Assembly: GCF_032878955.1 (NCBI RefSeq)
Contig: NZ_CP043839.1
Span: 372,001 to 436,000, forward strand
DNA length: 64,000 nucleotides
Source: Butyricimonas paravirosa
GTDB taxonomy: Bacteria; Bacteroidota; Bacteroidia; Bacteroidales; Marinifilaceae
Direction: 5' to 3'
Position numbers and translations under genes: made by a program. Shown here one piece after another: positions 1 to 8,515 of this stretch (its first letter is position 1; each line of letters starts with the position of its first letter). Under the pieces are notes generated by a model that was given only the letters and a program-made list of their open reading frames with translations, was not told the origin of the DNA and made no database searches.

Positions 1-190
1 CCCGAATTAAACTATCCGGTAAGAAAACCACGTCATTTTGTTTCAGTGTATCAGGTAGCTTTATAAATTCATACTCGTTATTCCCACGCACGTCGAATGA
101 TAAAGGTCTTGCATTTGCTTGACTTTCCACGAGTAATACCCATGCCAGCATCCATATCATACAACGAATAATCACATGCTTCTTTTCCAA
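1..190 (-). CDS. Partial secreted protein, N-terminus only
   Basis: This is the 5' end of a leftward gene that runs off the left edge. A TTG start at 190 lies 6 bp after the stop of apbE. It gives a basic n-region (EKKHVIIR), a hydrophobic stretch (MIWMLAWVLLV) and an SQANA-type cleavage site, so the product is probably exported. An ATG at 160 is an alternative start that leaves only a very short n-region. The mature part begins RPLSFDVRGNNEYEF and matches no family I recognise. Its close spacing suggests it is the last visible gene of the patatin-apbE transcription unit. Confidence 0.55.
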   Translation of the reverse strand, partial: MEKKHVIIRCMIWMLAWVLLVESQANARPLSFDVRGNNEYEFIKLPDTLKQNDVVFLPDSLIR

Positions 191-195
191 TAAAA

Positions 196-1185
196 TTACT
201 CTTCTAACACTAACGTTTTCAATCGGTCAGACATCCAAACCTCACGTTCTCCCTGTTTATTTTGATAAATAAAACAAGCCTCGATATGAGGATTATCTAA
301 CACTATTTTTTTAGATTCTTCAGTTCCTAACACCATAAACGCTGTCGCGTAAGCATCAGCCTCCATACAAGTCGGAGCGTACACGGAAGCACCTAGTATA
401 TCTTGTTGGACAGGATAACCGGTCCTAGGGTTTATTGTGTGAGAATATTTTTTTCCATCCACCACGTAAAAACGACGATAATTCCCGGAAGTCGCCAGCG
501 CCCCTTCCCGCAAGGCCAACACAAGCTGCAACTCCCTGTTTGCTGCCGTCGCATCGTCAATCGGCTTGTCTACACCGATATGCCAAGGGCGCTGTTTATT
601 ACTTTCCCCTTTCACGCGGATTTCACCACCAATCTCTATCATGTAATTTTGTACTCCTTTCCGGTCAAAAAACTCGGCCACGAGATCCACTCCTAACCCT
701 TTGGCAATGGAACTGGCATCCATCTGTACCCCCTCAACCAGTTTCACCAACCGCTCCCCTCCCAACTGCACCTTATCCATTCCCACGTATTGCAATAGAG
801 AATCGATCTTCTCGTCCGAAGGCAACTTCTCGTTTTTAAAACCGAATCCCCAAGCATTCACCAACGGGGCCACTGTCACGTCAAAGGCACCACCCGTCAC
901 CTCGTTCACCTCTCTAGCCTTCTCGTACATCACAACGAAAAGCGAATCTACCTGTTCACTCTCACCCCGGTTCCACCGGGCAATCACCGAATTCTTGTTA
1001 AACATTGACAAGGACCGATTTACACGCTCCATCTCCTGCCGGATCTCCACCGCATAATCCATTTCACTTTGGTAGGACACGTGATAAACGGTACCGTACA
1101 CGCTACCCTCCGAGAACCGGTACACATTACGCTGACACCCCATCACCAACACCAACCCGCAAATAATAATCCCCAACTTTTTCAT
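196..1185 (-). CDS. apbE: FAD:protein FMN transferase ApbE (lipoprotein)
   Basis: The product is a 329-residue ApbE-family flavin transferase, which moves FMN from FAD onto Ser/Thr of target proteins such as Na+-NQR or RNF subunits. The N-terminus MKKLGIIICGLVLVMGC is a lipoprotein signal with a lipobox Cys. Family hallmarks are visible: GSVYGTVYHV near the start, GGAFDVTVAPLVNAWGFG mid-protein, DASSIAKGLGVD, the GGEIRVKG segment, and the C-terminal THTINPRTGYPV-type metal-binding region (here YSHTINPRTGYPV), followed by CMEADAYATAFMVLG. Length is normal. It lies 8 bp downstream of the patatin/Omp85 gene and is probably cotranscribed with it. No flavinylation partner is visible in the window. 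Confidence 0.93.
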   Translation of the reverse strand: MKKLGIIICGLVLVMGCQRNVYRFSEGSVYGTVYHVSYQSEMDYAVEIRQEMERVNRSLSMFNKNSVIARWNRGESEQVDSLFVVMYEKAREVNEVTGGAFDVTVAPLVNAWGFGFKNEKLPSDEKIDSLLQYVGMDKVQLGGERLVKLVEGVQMDASSIAKGLGVDLVAEFFDRKGVQNYMIEIGGEIRVKGESNKQRPWHIGVDKPIDDATAANRELQLVLALREGALATSGNYRRFYVVDGKKYSHTINPRTGYPVQQDILGASVYAPTCMEADAYATAFMVLGTEESKKIVLDNPHIEACFIYQNKQGEREVWMSDRLKTLVLEE

Positions 1186-1193
1186 ACACGTTT

Positions 1194-3383
1194 CTAAAAA
1201 TAATATCCCAAGTTAAAATAAAAGCCCAGTTTCTTTGACCAATCCGAGAGACTGAACATGAAATCAATTGGTCCCACGATACTATCGTAAGAATATCCGA
1301 CACCCCCGCCCCAAATATCATCACCTCCGAATATATCAAAGAAATTAGCCTCCTGTTTCGCATAATTCCCGGCTAGAGAAATATAATGATTACGACCGAT
1401 ATTATACCTCACCTTGACTTTTGCCACCACAACCGAATTATCGAATATCTCCAGATGCTGAATTCCCAAGAAAGGCAATTGTTGATCGACATACCTCCCG
1501 GCAACATCCCCTCCCATGCAATTCAAATAGGGATAGGGAACATCATGCCCCACCAGCACTCGCCCGTAAATAGACGGGATAAACTTCACCCGCCGGGTGA
1601 TGGACAGCACGGACTCGAAATCCAGCCCGATAGCAGAGAACGGAGCCCCGTCATTATAGGTGATCAAATTATCCGTGTACAAAGAATAATCCACTTTCAA
1701 CGACATTCCTCGTGTCGGGTAATAACGTTTATCAAAGGTTTCCAGGTGCGCCAGCCCGTAATAACTAAAGAACCCTTCCGGTTTCACCGAAATATTATGA
1801 TCTTTGTCCGAGAAGAGGAACGACTCGTAATTATAATACTCATAACGAATCCCCAGTTGCAATTTAAAGTTACGGAAATAAATATCAGAACCTCCCAGGT
1901 TTACCCGATGAACTCCGTAATCCACGTTATCCGTTTTCTTTCCCTTGGTATAAATATCCAGGTTATTGTACTTGAACATGTACTCCAATTCAAAACGCCG
2001 CAGGAAAGTATTGCCTAACGAATAGTTCAACTTCACGTAAGGATTCATGCTTAAACGTCCGGTCAGGGAAAGCCGCGAACCTCTCAAATCCTTGTGAGTA
2101 AGCGTGGTATTCAATAAAATAGCCGCCATTTCCTCTGAATCAAACCGGAAACCCAGATTCAAAGAACTCATCGGCTTTTGTTTTAGTATCAATTCCAAAT
2201 CGTACACCGGGCCACCACTAAGCTTGTAACTCACGCTCGAAAATGCCCCGATCCCGTACAACTCGGCAATTGCCTCGTGCAGATCGCTCAACGTGATCCG
2301 GCTATAATCCTTTATCCGTATCTTTTTCCGTAGCCACTTCTCATCCCGTTCATCAATTCCTGACAGATGCACGTGTTCCACCATGATCGTGTCATTCTCA
2401 ATAATTATATCTTCAGATACTTTTTTCGGTTGAAAACTTTCTGTGAGTCCTAGCTCTTTTTTCAATTGCATCAATTCATCCCATTGACTCCGGGCCACGT
2501 CCTCACCCCGCATGATCAGCGTGTCAATAGCGCTTGACGAAAAACTGGCGGCCGAATAAGGTGTAACATCCGGCTTTATATAGATGTTTACCATCTTTTT
2601 ATTTTCCTCGTACTTCTGGATACCTAAAAAAGAGGTCATCTGGTCAAGAATCCCCATCACGGATTCCAACCCGGATGCATCTTTCAGTTCCGCCTGTACG
2701 TCTACCCCGATAATTATATCGGCTCCCATCGCTTTAGCTATATCTACCGGGAAATTATTCGAAATACCCCCGTCCACCAGTACCATACCATTTTTCCGCA
2801 CGGGAGCGAAAGCACCCGGAATAGCCATACTCGCACGCATGGCCAGCGGTAACACGCCGCGGTCCTGAACAACCTCCTTACCATCCACCAAATTACTCGC
2901 CACGCAAGCAAAAGGGATCGGCAATTTCTTAAAATCCAACGAATCATGGTAACCGATTGTCAGATCCGAAAACAGGTTGTAAATATTCTGCCCGCTGATG
3001 AATCCCGATGGAATCTTGATCTCCCGGTTATTCTTTATCGGCACGGAAACCAGATACTTTTCCGTTTCCTCCTTTTCCGAGAAAGGGAGATTATAACGAT
3101 ATACTTTATCACTTAACAGAAACATCCAGTTCTGTTTCCTCACCAAACTATCCATCGTGTGCGCATCGTACCCAATTGCGTACAACGCCCCGACGAGAGA
3201 CCCCATACTCGTCCCTGCAATATAATCAATCGGGATACCTGCTTCCTCCAACACTTTCAACACTCCGATATGTGCCACGCCTTTCGCACCTCCCCCACTC
3301 AGCACCAACCCGACCTTTTTCCGTTGGCCTTGAACATCCAATATAATAAATAAAACAAGAAGAAACACCAAAATTCGTTTCAT
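1194..3383 (-). CDS. Patatin-like phospholipase fused to POTRA and Omp85 barrel (type Vd-like)
   Basis: The 729-residue protein has three parts. After a signal peptide, residues about 25-300 form a patatin domain with the oxyanion motif GGGAKG, the nucleophile elbow GTSMG and the catalytic dyad motif DGG (VDGGISNNFPVD). A POTRA-like region around residues 335-400 follows. The C-terminal ~330 residues form an outer-membrane barrel ending in aromatic FYFNLGYYF. This is the domain order of PlpD/FplA type Vd autotransporters and of Bacteroidetes RssA-BamA fusions. The family includes phospholipases A; whether the passenger is released cannot be seen. It heads a unit with apbE, 8 bp downstream. 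Confidence 0.9.
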   Translation of the reverse strand: MKRILVFLLVLFIILDVQGQRKKVGLVLSGGGAKGVAHIGVLKVLEEAGIPIDYIAGTSMGSLVGALYAIGYDAHTMDSLVRKQNWMFLLSDKVYRYNLPFSEKEETEKYLVSVPIKNNREIKIPSGFISGQNIYNLFSDLTIGYHDSLDFKKLPIPFACVASNLVDGKEVVQDRGVLPLAMRASMAIPGAFAPVRKNGMVLVDGGISNNFPVDIAKAMGADIIIGVDVQAELKDASGLESVMGILDQMTSFLGIQKYEENKKMVNIYIKPDVTPYSAASFSSSAIDTLIMRGEDVARSQWDELMQLKKELGLTESFQPKKVSEDIIIENDTIMVEHVHLSGIDERDEKWLRKKIRIKDYSRITLSDLHEAIAELYGIGAFSSVSYKLSGGPVYDLELILKQKPMSSLNLGFRFDSEEMAAILLNTTLTHKDLRGSRLSLTGRLSMNPYVKLNYSLGNTFLRRFELEYMFKYNNLDIYTKGKKTDNVDYGVHRVNLGGSDIYFRNFKLQLGIRYEYYNYESFLFSDKDHNISVKPEGFFSYYGLAHLETFDKRYYPTRGMSLKVDYSLYTDNLITYNDGAPFSAIGLDFESVLSITRRVKFIPSIYGRVLVGHDVPYPYLNCMGGDVAGRYVDQQLPFLGIQHLEIFDNSVVVAKVKVRYNIGRNHYISLAGNYAKQEANFFDIFGGDDIWGGGVGYSYDSIVGPIDFMFSLSDWSKKLGFYFNLGYYF

Positions 3384-3536
3384 ACATTTCAGAATTTAAA
3401 TTTAAGAGGTTAGATCAAAAAAGATACCATTCTTCTCGCTCTAAACTCCCCAAAAATACAAATTTCTCGGAACATTAGCAACTCAACTTCCCAAGTTCGC
3501 ACAACATCTGACATTTCTTTTTCCAAATTATTTGGC

Positions 3537-3544
3537 TAAATTTG
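3537..3544 (+). promoter_or_regulatory. Bacteroidales -7 box for the NtrC-like gene
   Basis: TAAATTTG matches the TAnnTTTG consensus and lies 22 bp before the start codon at 3567. No strong -33 element is seen. Confidence 0.55.
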
Positions 3545-3566
3545 CGGTGAGACTAAAAAATGTAGT

Positions 3567-4718
3567 ATGACGAAAATATTAGTGATTGATGATGAGAGAA
3601 GTATCCGTAATTCGATGAAGGATATTCTACAATACGAGGGACACGAAGTCGTGCTGGCTGAAAACGGAATGGAAGGACTCGTTTCCGTGAAATCTGAAAA
3701 ACCCGACATTGTATTCTGCGATATAAAGATGCCGAAAATGGAAGGTATCGAAGTACTGGAACGCATCAAAGAGTTCTCCGCGGACACCCCGGTAATCATG
3801 ATTTCCGGTCACGGAACCATAGACACCGCCATAGAGGCCATCCGGAAAGGGGCTTATGATTTCATCGAAAAACCGTTGGATTTGAATCGTATACTAATCA
3901 CGATAAAGAACGCCACGGACAAACATTTATTAATTCACGAGACAAAGACCCTGAAAAACAAGGTCAGCAAGAAATACGACATGATCGGGAATTCCGAGGC
4001 CTTAAACCATATACGAGCCATGATCGACAAGGTGGCCGTTTCCGATGCCCGGATACTGGTCACCGGGCCTAACGGTTCCGGGAAAGAACTCGTTGCCCAC
4101 CAATTGCACGAGCTAAGCCACCGCAAGGACAATGCCTTTGTCGAGGTAAACTGTGCCGCCATCCCCTCGGAACTCATCGAGAGCGAGTTATTCGGGCATG
4201 AGAAAGGTTCTTTCACCTCGGCCATCAAGCAAAAGAAAGGGAAATTCGAACTCGCCAACGGGGGAACGCTCTTCCTCGACGAAATCGGTGACATGAGCCT
4301 CAACGCCCAAGCCAAAGTGCTGAGAGCTTTGCAGGAACAAAAGATAACCCGTGTCGGTGGGGATGCCGATATTAATGTAGACGTGCGAGTCATTGCCGCC
4401 ACGAACAAGAATTTGAAAGAAGAAATCAAGAAGGGAAATTTCCGGGAAGACCTCTATCACCGGTTAAGCGTGATTATTATTGACGTACCTCCTTTGTGCC
4501 AGCGTCTGGAAGACATTGATGCTTTGGCCAATCACTTCTTGACAGAAGTATGCACGGAAATGGGCATCGCCCCCAAAACGCTTTCTCCCGATGCCATCGC
4601 CGCACTGAAGGAGTGCGAATGGACGGGTAATATCCGTGAATTACGTAACGTCGTGGAACGATTAGTCATTCTTTGTGGCAACACCATTACCCGGGAAGAC
4701 GTGAGGATGTACAGATAA
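3567..4718 (+). CDS. NtrC-type response regulator without DNA-binding domain
   Basis: The 383-residue protein has an N-terminal receiver domain (acidic pocket DDE at 8-10, phospho-acceptor Asp52 in FCDIKMP, Lys in FIEKP) and a sigma-54-type AAA+ domain (Walker A GPNGSGKE, Walker B GTLFLDEIGDM, arginine-finger region ending WTGNIRELRNVVERL). It stops right after the AAA+ lid (EDVRMYR), so the usual Fis-type HTH of about 50 residues is absent. The sigma-54 contact loop reads GSFTSA rather than canonical GAFTGA. No histidine kinase is adjacent. It may act from solution or through a partner; I cannot tell which promoters it serves. Confidence 0.9.
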   Translation: MTKILVIDDERSIRNSMKDILQYEGHEVVLAENGMEGLVSVKSEKPDIVFCDIKMPKMEGIEVLERIKEFSADTPVIMISGHGTIDTAIEAIRKGAYDFIEKPLDLNRILITIKNATDKHLLIHETKTLKNKVSKKYDMIGNSEALNHIRAMIDKVAVSDARILVTGPNGSGKELVAHQLHELSHRKDNAFVEVNCAAIPSELIESELFGHEKGSFTSAIKQKKGKFELANGGTLFLDEIGDMSLNAQAKVLRALQEQKITRVGGDADINVDVRVIAATNKNLKEEIKKGNFREDLYHRLSVIIIDVPPLCQRLEDIDALANHFLTEVCTEMGIAPKTLSPDAIAALKECEWTGNIRELRNVVERLVILCGNTITREDVRMYR

Positions 4719-4843
4719 TGGAAAGATAAAAGAAAAAAGATAAAAACTAAAAGTTGAAAAACCTGTAACTTGTAACTTGCTAACCTGTAACTCGCCGAAG
4801 GCGAATCCCGGCAGGAATATAAAATTTAAAATTAGCTCGTTTT

Positions 4844-6043
4844 ATGGGAAAAGATAATAAACTACATATTATATTATTGGGCCGGAGAAACAGCGGGAAA
4901 AGCTCGCTGATAAATGCCCTGACAGGTCAGAATATTGCTATCGTTTCGGATGTGGCCGGAACCACTACCGACCTCGTGAAAAGAAGTTATGAAATCCCGG
5001 ACTTTGCATCCGTTATCTTTATCGATACGGCAGGTATCGACGACACGGGAACTTTGGGTGAAATGCGGGTGGAAAAAACCCGGAATGCTATATCTCAAGC
5101 TGATATGGCCCTACTCGTGATCACGGATAACCGTTTTGAAGAACACGAACAACAACTTGCCGAACAGTTAAAGAAACTGGAAACCCTGTTTCTAGTAATC
5201 CACAACAAACGGGACGAAGTCGCCTTAACTCCCGATTTAAAGGAAAAATTAACGGCTACCTACAACTGTCCCGTAATCGACTTCTCCACCCGGGAAGATA
5301 ACACGACCCCGATCCTAGATACACTGAAAAGTGTATGGAAAAAAGACAACGCCCCGAAATCTTTGATCGGTGATTTACTTACCCCCGGGGACATCGTGTT
5401 GCTGATCACCCCGATTGATTCCGAAGCCCCCGCCGGGCGACTCATCCTGCCGCAAGTACAGATGATCCGGGATATTCTCGACAACCGTTGCGTCTCCATC
5501 GCCTTGCAACCGGAAGAAGTCACTTCCTTTCTGGAAAAAACGGGTATCCGCCCCCGTCTTGCGATAGCCGATAGTCAAGTATTCAAAAAAGTGGCTGCCA
5601 TCATCTCCCCGGAGATTCCCCTCACGAGTTTTAGCATCGTTCTTGCCCGCCACAAGGGAAACTTCAAGGCTTATCTCGCCGGGACACCCCGGATCGAAGA
5701 ACTGAAAGAAGGAGATCGCATATTGATGCTGGAGTCCTGCTCACATCACGTTTCCTGTGAGGACATCGGCCGTCACAAAATTCCCCGTTGGTTACAGGAA
5801 CACACTGGGAAAAACTTCCAGTTCGATTTCATCGTCGGTCTAGATGCGATCACTCGCCCCATCACCGACTATGCCATGGTTATCCAGTGCGGTGGTTGCA
5901 TGATCACCGGGAAACAATTGAAAAACAGGCTCCAACCTGCCATCGACGCAGGAATACCTGTTAGTAATTATGGAATGACGATTGCTTACCTACATGGAAT
6001 ATTCGAAAGGGCAACGAAAGAACTTACTGATTTTAAATTTTAG
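4844..6043 (+). CDS. hydF: [FeFe]-hydrogenase maturation GTPase HydF
   Basis: The 399-residue protein begins with a TrmE/Era-like GTPase domain: P-loop GRRNSGKS, switch region GTTTD, G3 DTAG, and NKRD for G4. A dimerisation domain follows, then a C-terminal iron-sulfur cluster domain with CSHHVS and QCGGCM, the Cys/His set expected of HydF. HydF is the scaffold on which the 2Fe subcluster is assembled before delivery to HydA. HydE, HydG and the hydrogenase are not in this window. The gene follows the NtrC-like gene by 125 bp in the same direction and converges on an outer-membrane protein gene. Confidence 0.95.
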   Translation: MGKDNKLHIILLGRRNSGKSSLINALTGQNIAIVSDVAGTTTDLVKRSYEIPDFASVIFIDTAGIDDTGTLGEMRVEKTRNAISQADMALLVITDNRFEEHEQQLAEQLKKLETLFLVIHNKRDEVALTPDLKEKLTATYNCPVIDFSTREDNTTPILDTLKSVWKKDNAPKSLIGDLLTPGDIVLLITPIDSEAPAGRLILPQVQMIRDILDNRCVSIALQPEEVTSFLEKTGIRPRLAIADSQVFKKVAAIISPEIPLTSFSIVLARHKGNFKAYLAGTPRIEELKEGDRILMLESCSHHVSCEDIGRHKIPRWLQEHTGKNFQFDFIVGLDAITRPITDYAMVIQCGGCMITGKQLKNRLQPAIDAGIPVSNYGMTIAYLHGIFERATKELTDFKF

Positions 6044-6063
6044 ATTTTAAATTTAAAATTGAG

Positions 6064-6114
6064 CTACCCCCTTTGGCTCCCCTTACACAAGTGAAGAGGA
6101 GTTAAAGGAGGTAG
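6064..6114. terminator. Imperfect hairpin between convergent genes
   Basis: CTACC, CCTTT, CTCC and CTT blocks are mirrored by GAAG, GGAG, AAAGG and GGTAG around a loop near ACACAAGT. The site lies between the ends of hydF and the leftward barrel gene, so a bidirectional terminator is the likely role. There is no clean T-tract. Confidence 0.45.
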
Positions 6115-6157
6115 TTAAAGAGGTTTCCTCGTGCGACCTAATCTAAAATCTAAATTA

Positions 6158-7066
6158 TTAAATCGTTATCCCGAACCCTACCGCAAAAGGTCGCAACTCC
6201 GGTGCCCGGTTCTTGTTAAACATATTGGTCAACGAGTAGTTTCCCCAGATACACACGCCACGGTAACCAACCCGGAGCGTGTAATCAACTTTAAAAGGAA
6301 CCATCCCATAACTCCCGTTCTCTTTCAATTTACGTTTATTTCCCTTTTCACTCGTGTAAACGACTTTTGTCTTAGAGTGCAGGCGAATTCCCCCGATGAA
6401 CCCAGTGGAGACATAAAACCTTTTCCAATGTGGAGCTGGGATTTGTTTTTCCAACATCAAAGGTATCGTTAAATAAAGAGCTTTGAAAGTACTCCGTTTC
6501 ACCTCCTCGATTCCCAAGTCAGACAATGGCACAGCGTGAAGCATCTCGCCTTTCTTGCGGCGGACAGTTATATCACCGTCAAAACACAGGCGGGAGTAGT
6601 CAAGACCGAATCCCGTGAATATACCGAAACGCTGCCGGGGGCTCAACCCGAAACTAAACCTGGCAAAGTTGAAGTGCATCGTGAACGAACTCGCCCAATC
6701 CAACTCCATGAAATTATCGCCGCCATACTTGGAATAATTGGTTTTCCCGAAGTTCACGAACCCGAAATAGAACCCGTTCCAATGCCCGCGGAACTTGTTA
6801 GGACGAGGCACCTTACCGGAAAGAGCATTGAACACCCTAGAATCTAGAGGAGGTTTGACCATGTTGTTTATCCTTTCTTCCTCGCTTTCCCGCACCGTGT
6901 TGTCCCAGATAATCATTTCTGTTTCCTTGCCGAGGGTGTCGATGACCTGCCCTTTCTTGCGAATGGTGTCCTTCCGCCAGCCGTCGTTGACAATCACGCT
7001 ATCCCGTTGCCCCGCGGCAGACAGTCCCCACACCATCAAAATGATAAAAGCTGCTATTATTCTCAT
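6158..7066 (-). CDS. Outer-membrane beta-barrel protein (PorT-like)
   Basis: The 302-residue protein has a signal peptide (MRIIAAFIILMVWGLSAAGQ), a polar linker rich in charged residues, and then alternating aromatic/hydrophobic strands (HWNGFYFGFVNFG, FTMHFNFARFSFGLSP, IFTGFGLDYSRLCF) ending FAVGFGITI. This is the layout of small Bacteroidetes 'outer membrane beta-barrel' proteins. It is the last gene of the sigma/anti-sigma unit, 45 bp after the anti-sigma gene, so it is a plausible regulatory target or envelope sensor partner. Specific function is unknown. Confidence 0.7.
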   Translation of the reverse strand: MRIIAAFIILMVWGLSAAGQRDSVIVNDGWRKDTIRKKGQVIDTLGKETEMIIWDNTVRESEEERINNMVKPPLDSRVFNALSGKVPRPNKFRGHWNGFYFGFVNFGKTNYSKYGGDNFMELDWASSFTMHFNFARFSFGLSPRQRFGIFTGFGLDYSRLCFDGDITVRRKKGEMLHAVPLSDLGIEEVKRSTFKALYLTIPLMLEKQIPAPHWKRFYVSTGFIGGIRLHSKTKVVYTSEKGNKRKLKENGSYGMVPFKVDYTLRVGYRGVCIWGNYSLTNMFNKNRAPELRPFAVGFGITI

Positions 7067-7111
7067 AACCTTATTTTTATTTCTTACATGACGTTTAAGT
7101 TTCCCGATTAG

Positions 7112-8017
7112 TTACAAGCTCTCTATATCTTTTTTCTCTTTAGCCCGGAGACGTTCCAGCACGTTCTTTCCCACATCAATCAAGTTATTCACGATGTTAT
7201 CTGACTTTCCCGACCGGGTAATCAATTGAAACACGGGTTCTCGTTGTTCTTTCACCGATGCCCGGAATTGAAGTCCCTCGTACGGGGAAGTCAGAATCTC
7301 GTTCGGTTGCGGAGCCATGATCTCCACGGGAACCTTCAGTTGCTTTTTCAATTCGATAACATCCGGCGGGATCACCCGTTCCACGACCACGACTGTCTCT
7401 CCCGCCTCTGCCTCCCGTTTCATAAACTGCTCCCTCTCAATCTCCGGTTCCATTATTGCCTCCGGTTCCGGTACCCCCGGTAACAAGATTGTCTCCGTCT
7501 TAACCACGGTCACGGGTAAATCCTCCATGGAAAATTCTTCTTTTTTCGTGGAATAAATAGCCACCACGATCCCCAAGGCCACTACCGCAGCGATAGCCGC
7601 ATAGCGTTTGACGAAAAGTACCGCCCCGGACTTACGATACACCCCTGCTTTCCCCTCGAATCGACATGTCGGGTCAGGCTTTACTTTAATCTTGGCACAC
7701 GTTTCAACTTCCCGTTCAAACACATCTTTATTGACATTCCCGTCCACCCACGCCTGTTCTTCATCCGTGATAACACCCTCGGCGGCAGCAATAGCATAAT
7801 ATTCAATTTCCCTTTCCCATACCGTTCGTTTTATCTCTTCTTTTTTACCGAAAACTTCCGCAGGAACTTCCAGCCGCACCTCGTCCATCCCGTCAAGTAA
7901 CTCCCGCAAGTCGGGGTGAACCAGCAAGAATGCCTCCACCTCTGCCTGTTCTCTCGCCGACAAGTTCCCATCCATGTACTCCATGAAATAAATCTCGTAA
8001 TTCTCTCTCGTTATCAT
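7112..8017 (-). CDS. Putative membrane anti-sigma factor
   Basis: The 301-residue protein starts with a short acidic helical region of the type found in Bacteroidetes anti-sigma factors (YFMEYMDGNLSAREQAEVEAFL, then HPDLRELLDGMDEV). It has a single membrane helix around residues 132-152 (YAAIAAVVALGIVVAIY) and an extracytoplasmic tail of about 150 residues rich in Glu, Val and Pro. It begins 12 bp downstream of the ECF sigma gene and is probably cotranscribed with it. The role as the cognate anti-sigma is inferred from topology and position; there is no FecR domain signature. Confidence 0.65.
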   Translation of the reverse strand: MITRENYEIYFMEYMDGNLSAREQAEVEAFLLVHPDLRELLDGMDEVRLEVPAEVFGKKEEIKRTVWEREIEYYAIAAAEGVITDEEQAWVDGNVNKDVFEREVETCAKIKVKPDPTCRFEGKAGVYRKSGAVLFVKRYAAIAAVVALGIVVAIYSTKKEEFSMEDLPVTVVKTETILLPGVPEPEAIMEPEIEREQFMKREAEAGETVVVVERVIPPDVIELKKQLKVPVEIMAPQPNEILTSPYEGLQFRASVKEQREPVFQLITRSGKSDNIVNNLIDVGKNVLERLRAKEKKDIESL

Positions 8018-8029
8018 ATCTCCTCCCGC

Positions 8030-8515
8030 TTAAACAACCACATCCGGCCTGCGGATGTAGGCTTTCATAAATGCTCTCGCCCGAAAGATGTACACTTTCA
8101 CCTGCGATTCGTTCAACCCCGTGATCCCAGCAATCTCCCCGTAAGAATACGCCTCGTAGTCCCGCAGGAGAATCACCGTTTTCTGCACCGGGGGCAATTT
8201 TTCTAAGGCCATATTCAATATTTCTTGTAACCCCGTGTATTCCTCCCGCACCTCCCCGGCCCGGTCTGCCACGGTCTCAATATCCCCAAACTTCGTTTCC
8301 CGCCGTAAGACGTCAATCATCCTGTGATACGCCGTGCTGAAAAGAAAAGACTTTGCCTTATCGTAAGCGATATGCCCCACTTCCTCCCAAAGTTTCATGA
8401 AACTATCTTGCACAACATCCTCCGCCATCTCTTTCGACTTGCACATTTTAAGGATAAAACGATACACACCATCGGAGAAATGGTCCACGGCCCGGTTATA
8501 CTCGGTTCTAGTCAT
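8030..8515 (-). CDS. ECF-type RNA polymerase sigma factor
   Basis: The 161-residue sigma-70-family protein has region 2 (AVDHFSDGVYRFILKMC, then MAEDVVQDSFMKLWE) and region 4 (LPPVQKTVILLRDYEAYSYGEIAGITG, then the recognition helix LNESQVKVYIFRARAFM). It is the normal size for an ECF factor. Its start overlaps the end of the upstream secreted-protein gene by 8 bp, and the anti-sigma gene follows by 12 bp, so the three are translationally close. The target regulon is unknown. Confidence 0.9.
   Translation of the reverse strand: MTRTEYNRAVDHFSDGVYRFILKMCKSKEMAEDVVQDSFMKLWEEVGHIAYDKAKSFLFSTAYHRMIDVLRRETKFGDIETVADRAGEVREEYTGLQEILNMALEKLPPVQKTVILLRDYEAYSYGEIAGITGLNESQVKVYIFRARAFMKAYIRRPDVVV

Noticed and set aside
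4719..4843. Repeats of AACCTGTAACTTG and a TCGCCGAAGGCGA hairpin before hydF
   Set aside because: The copies are short and irregular and the hairpin has no T-tract. I could not assign a function.
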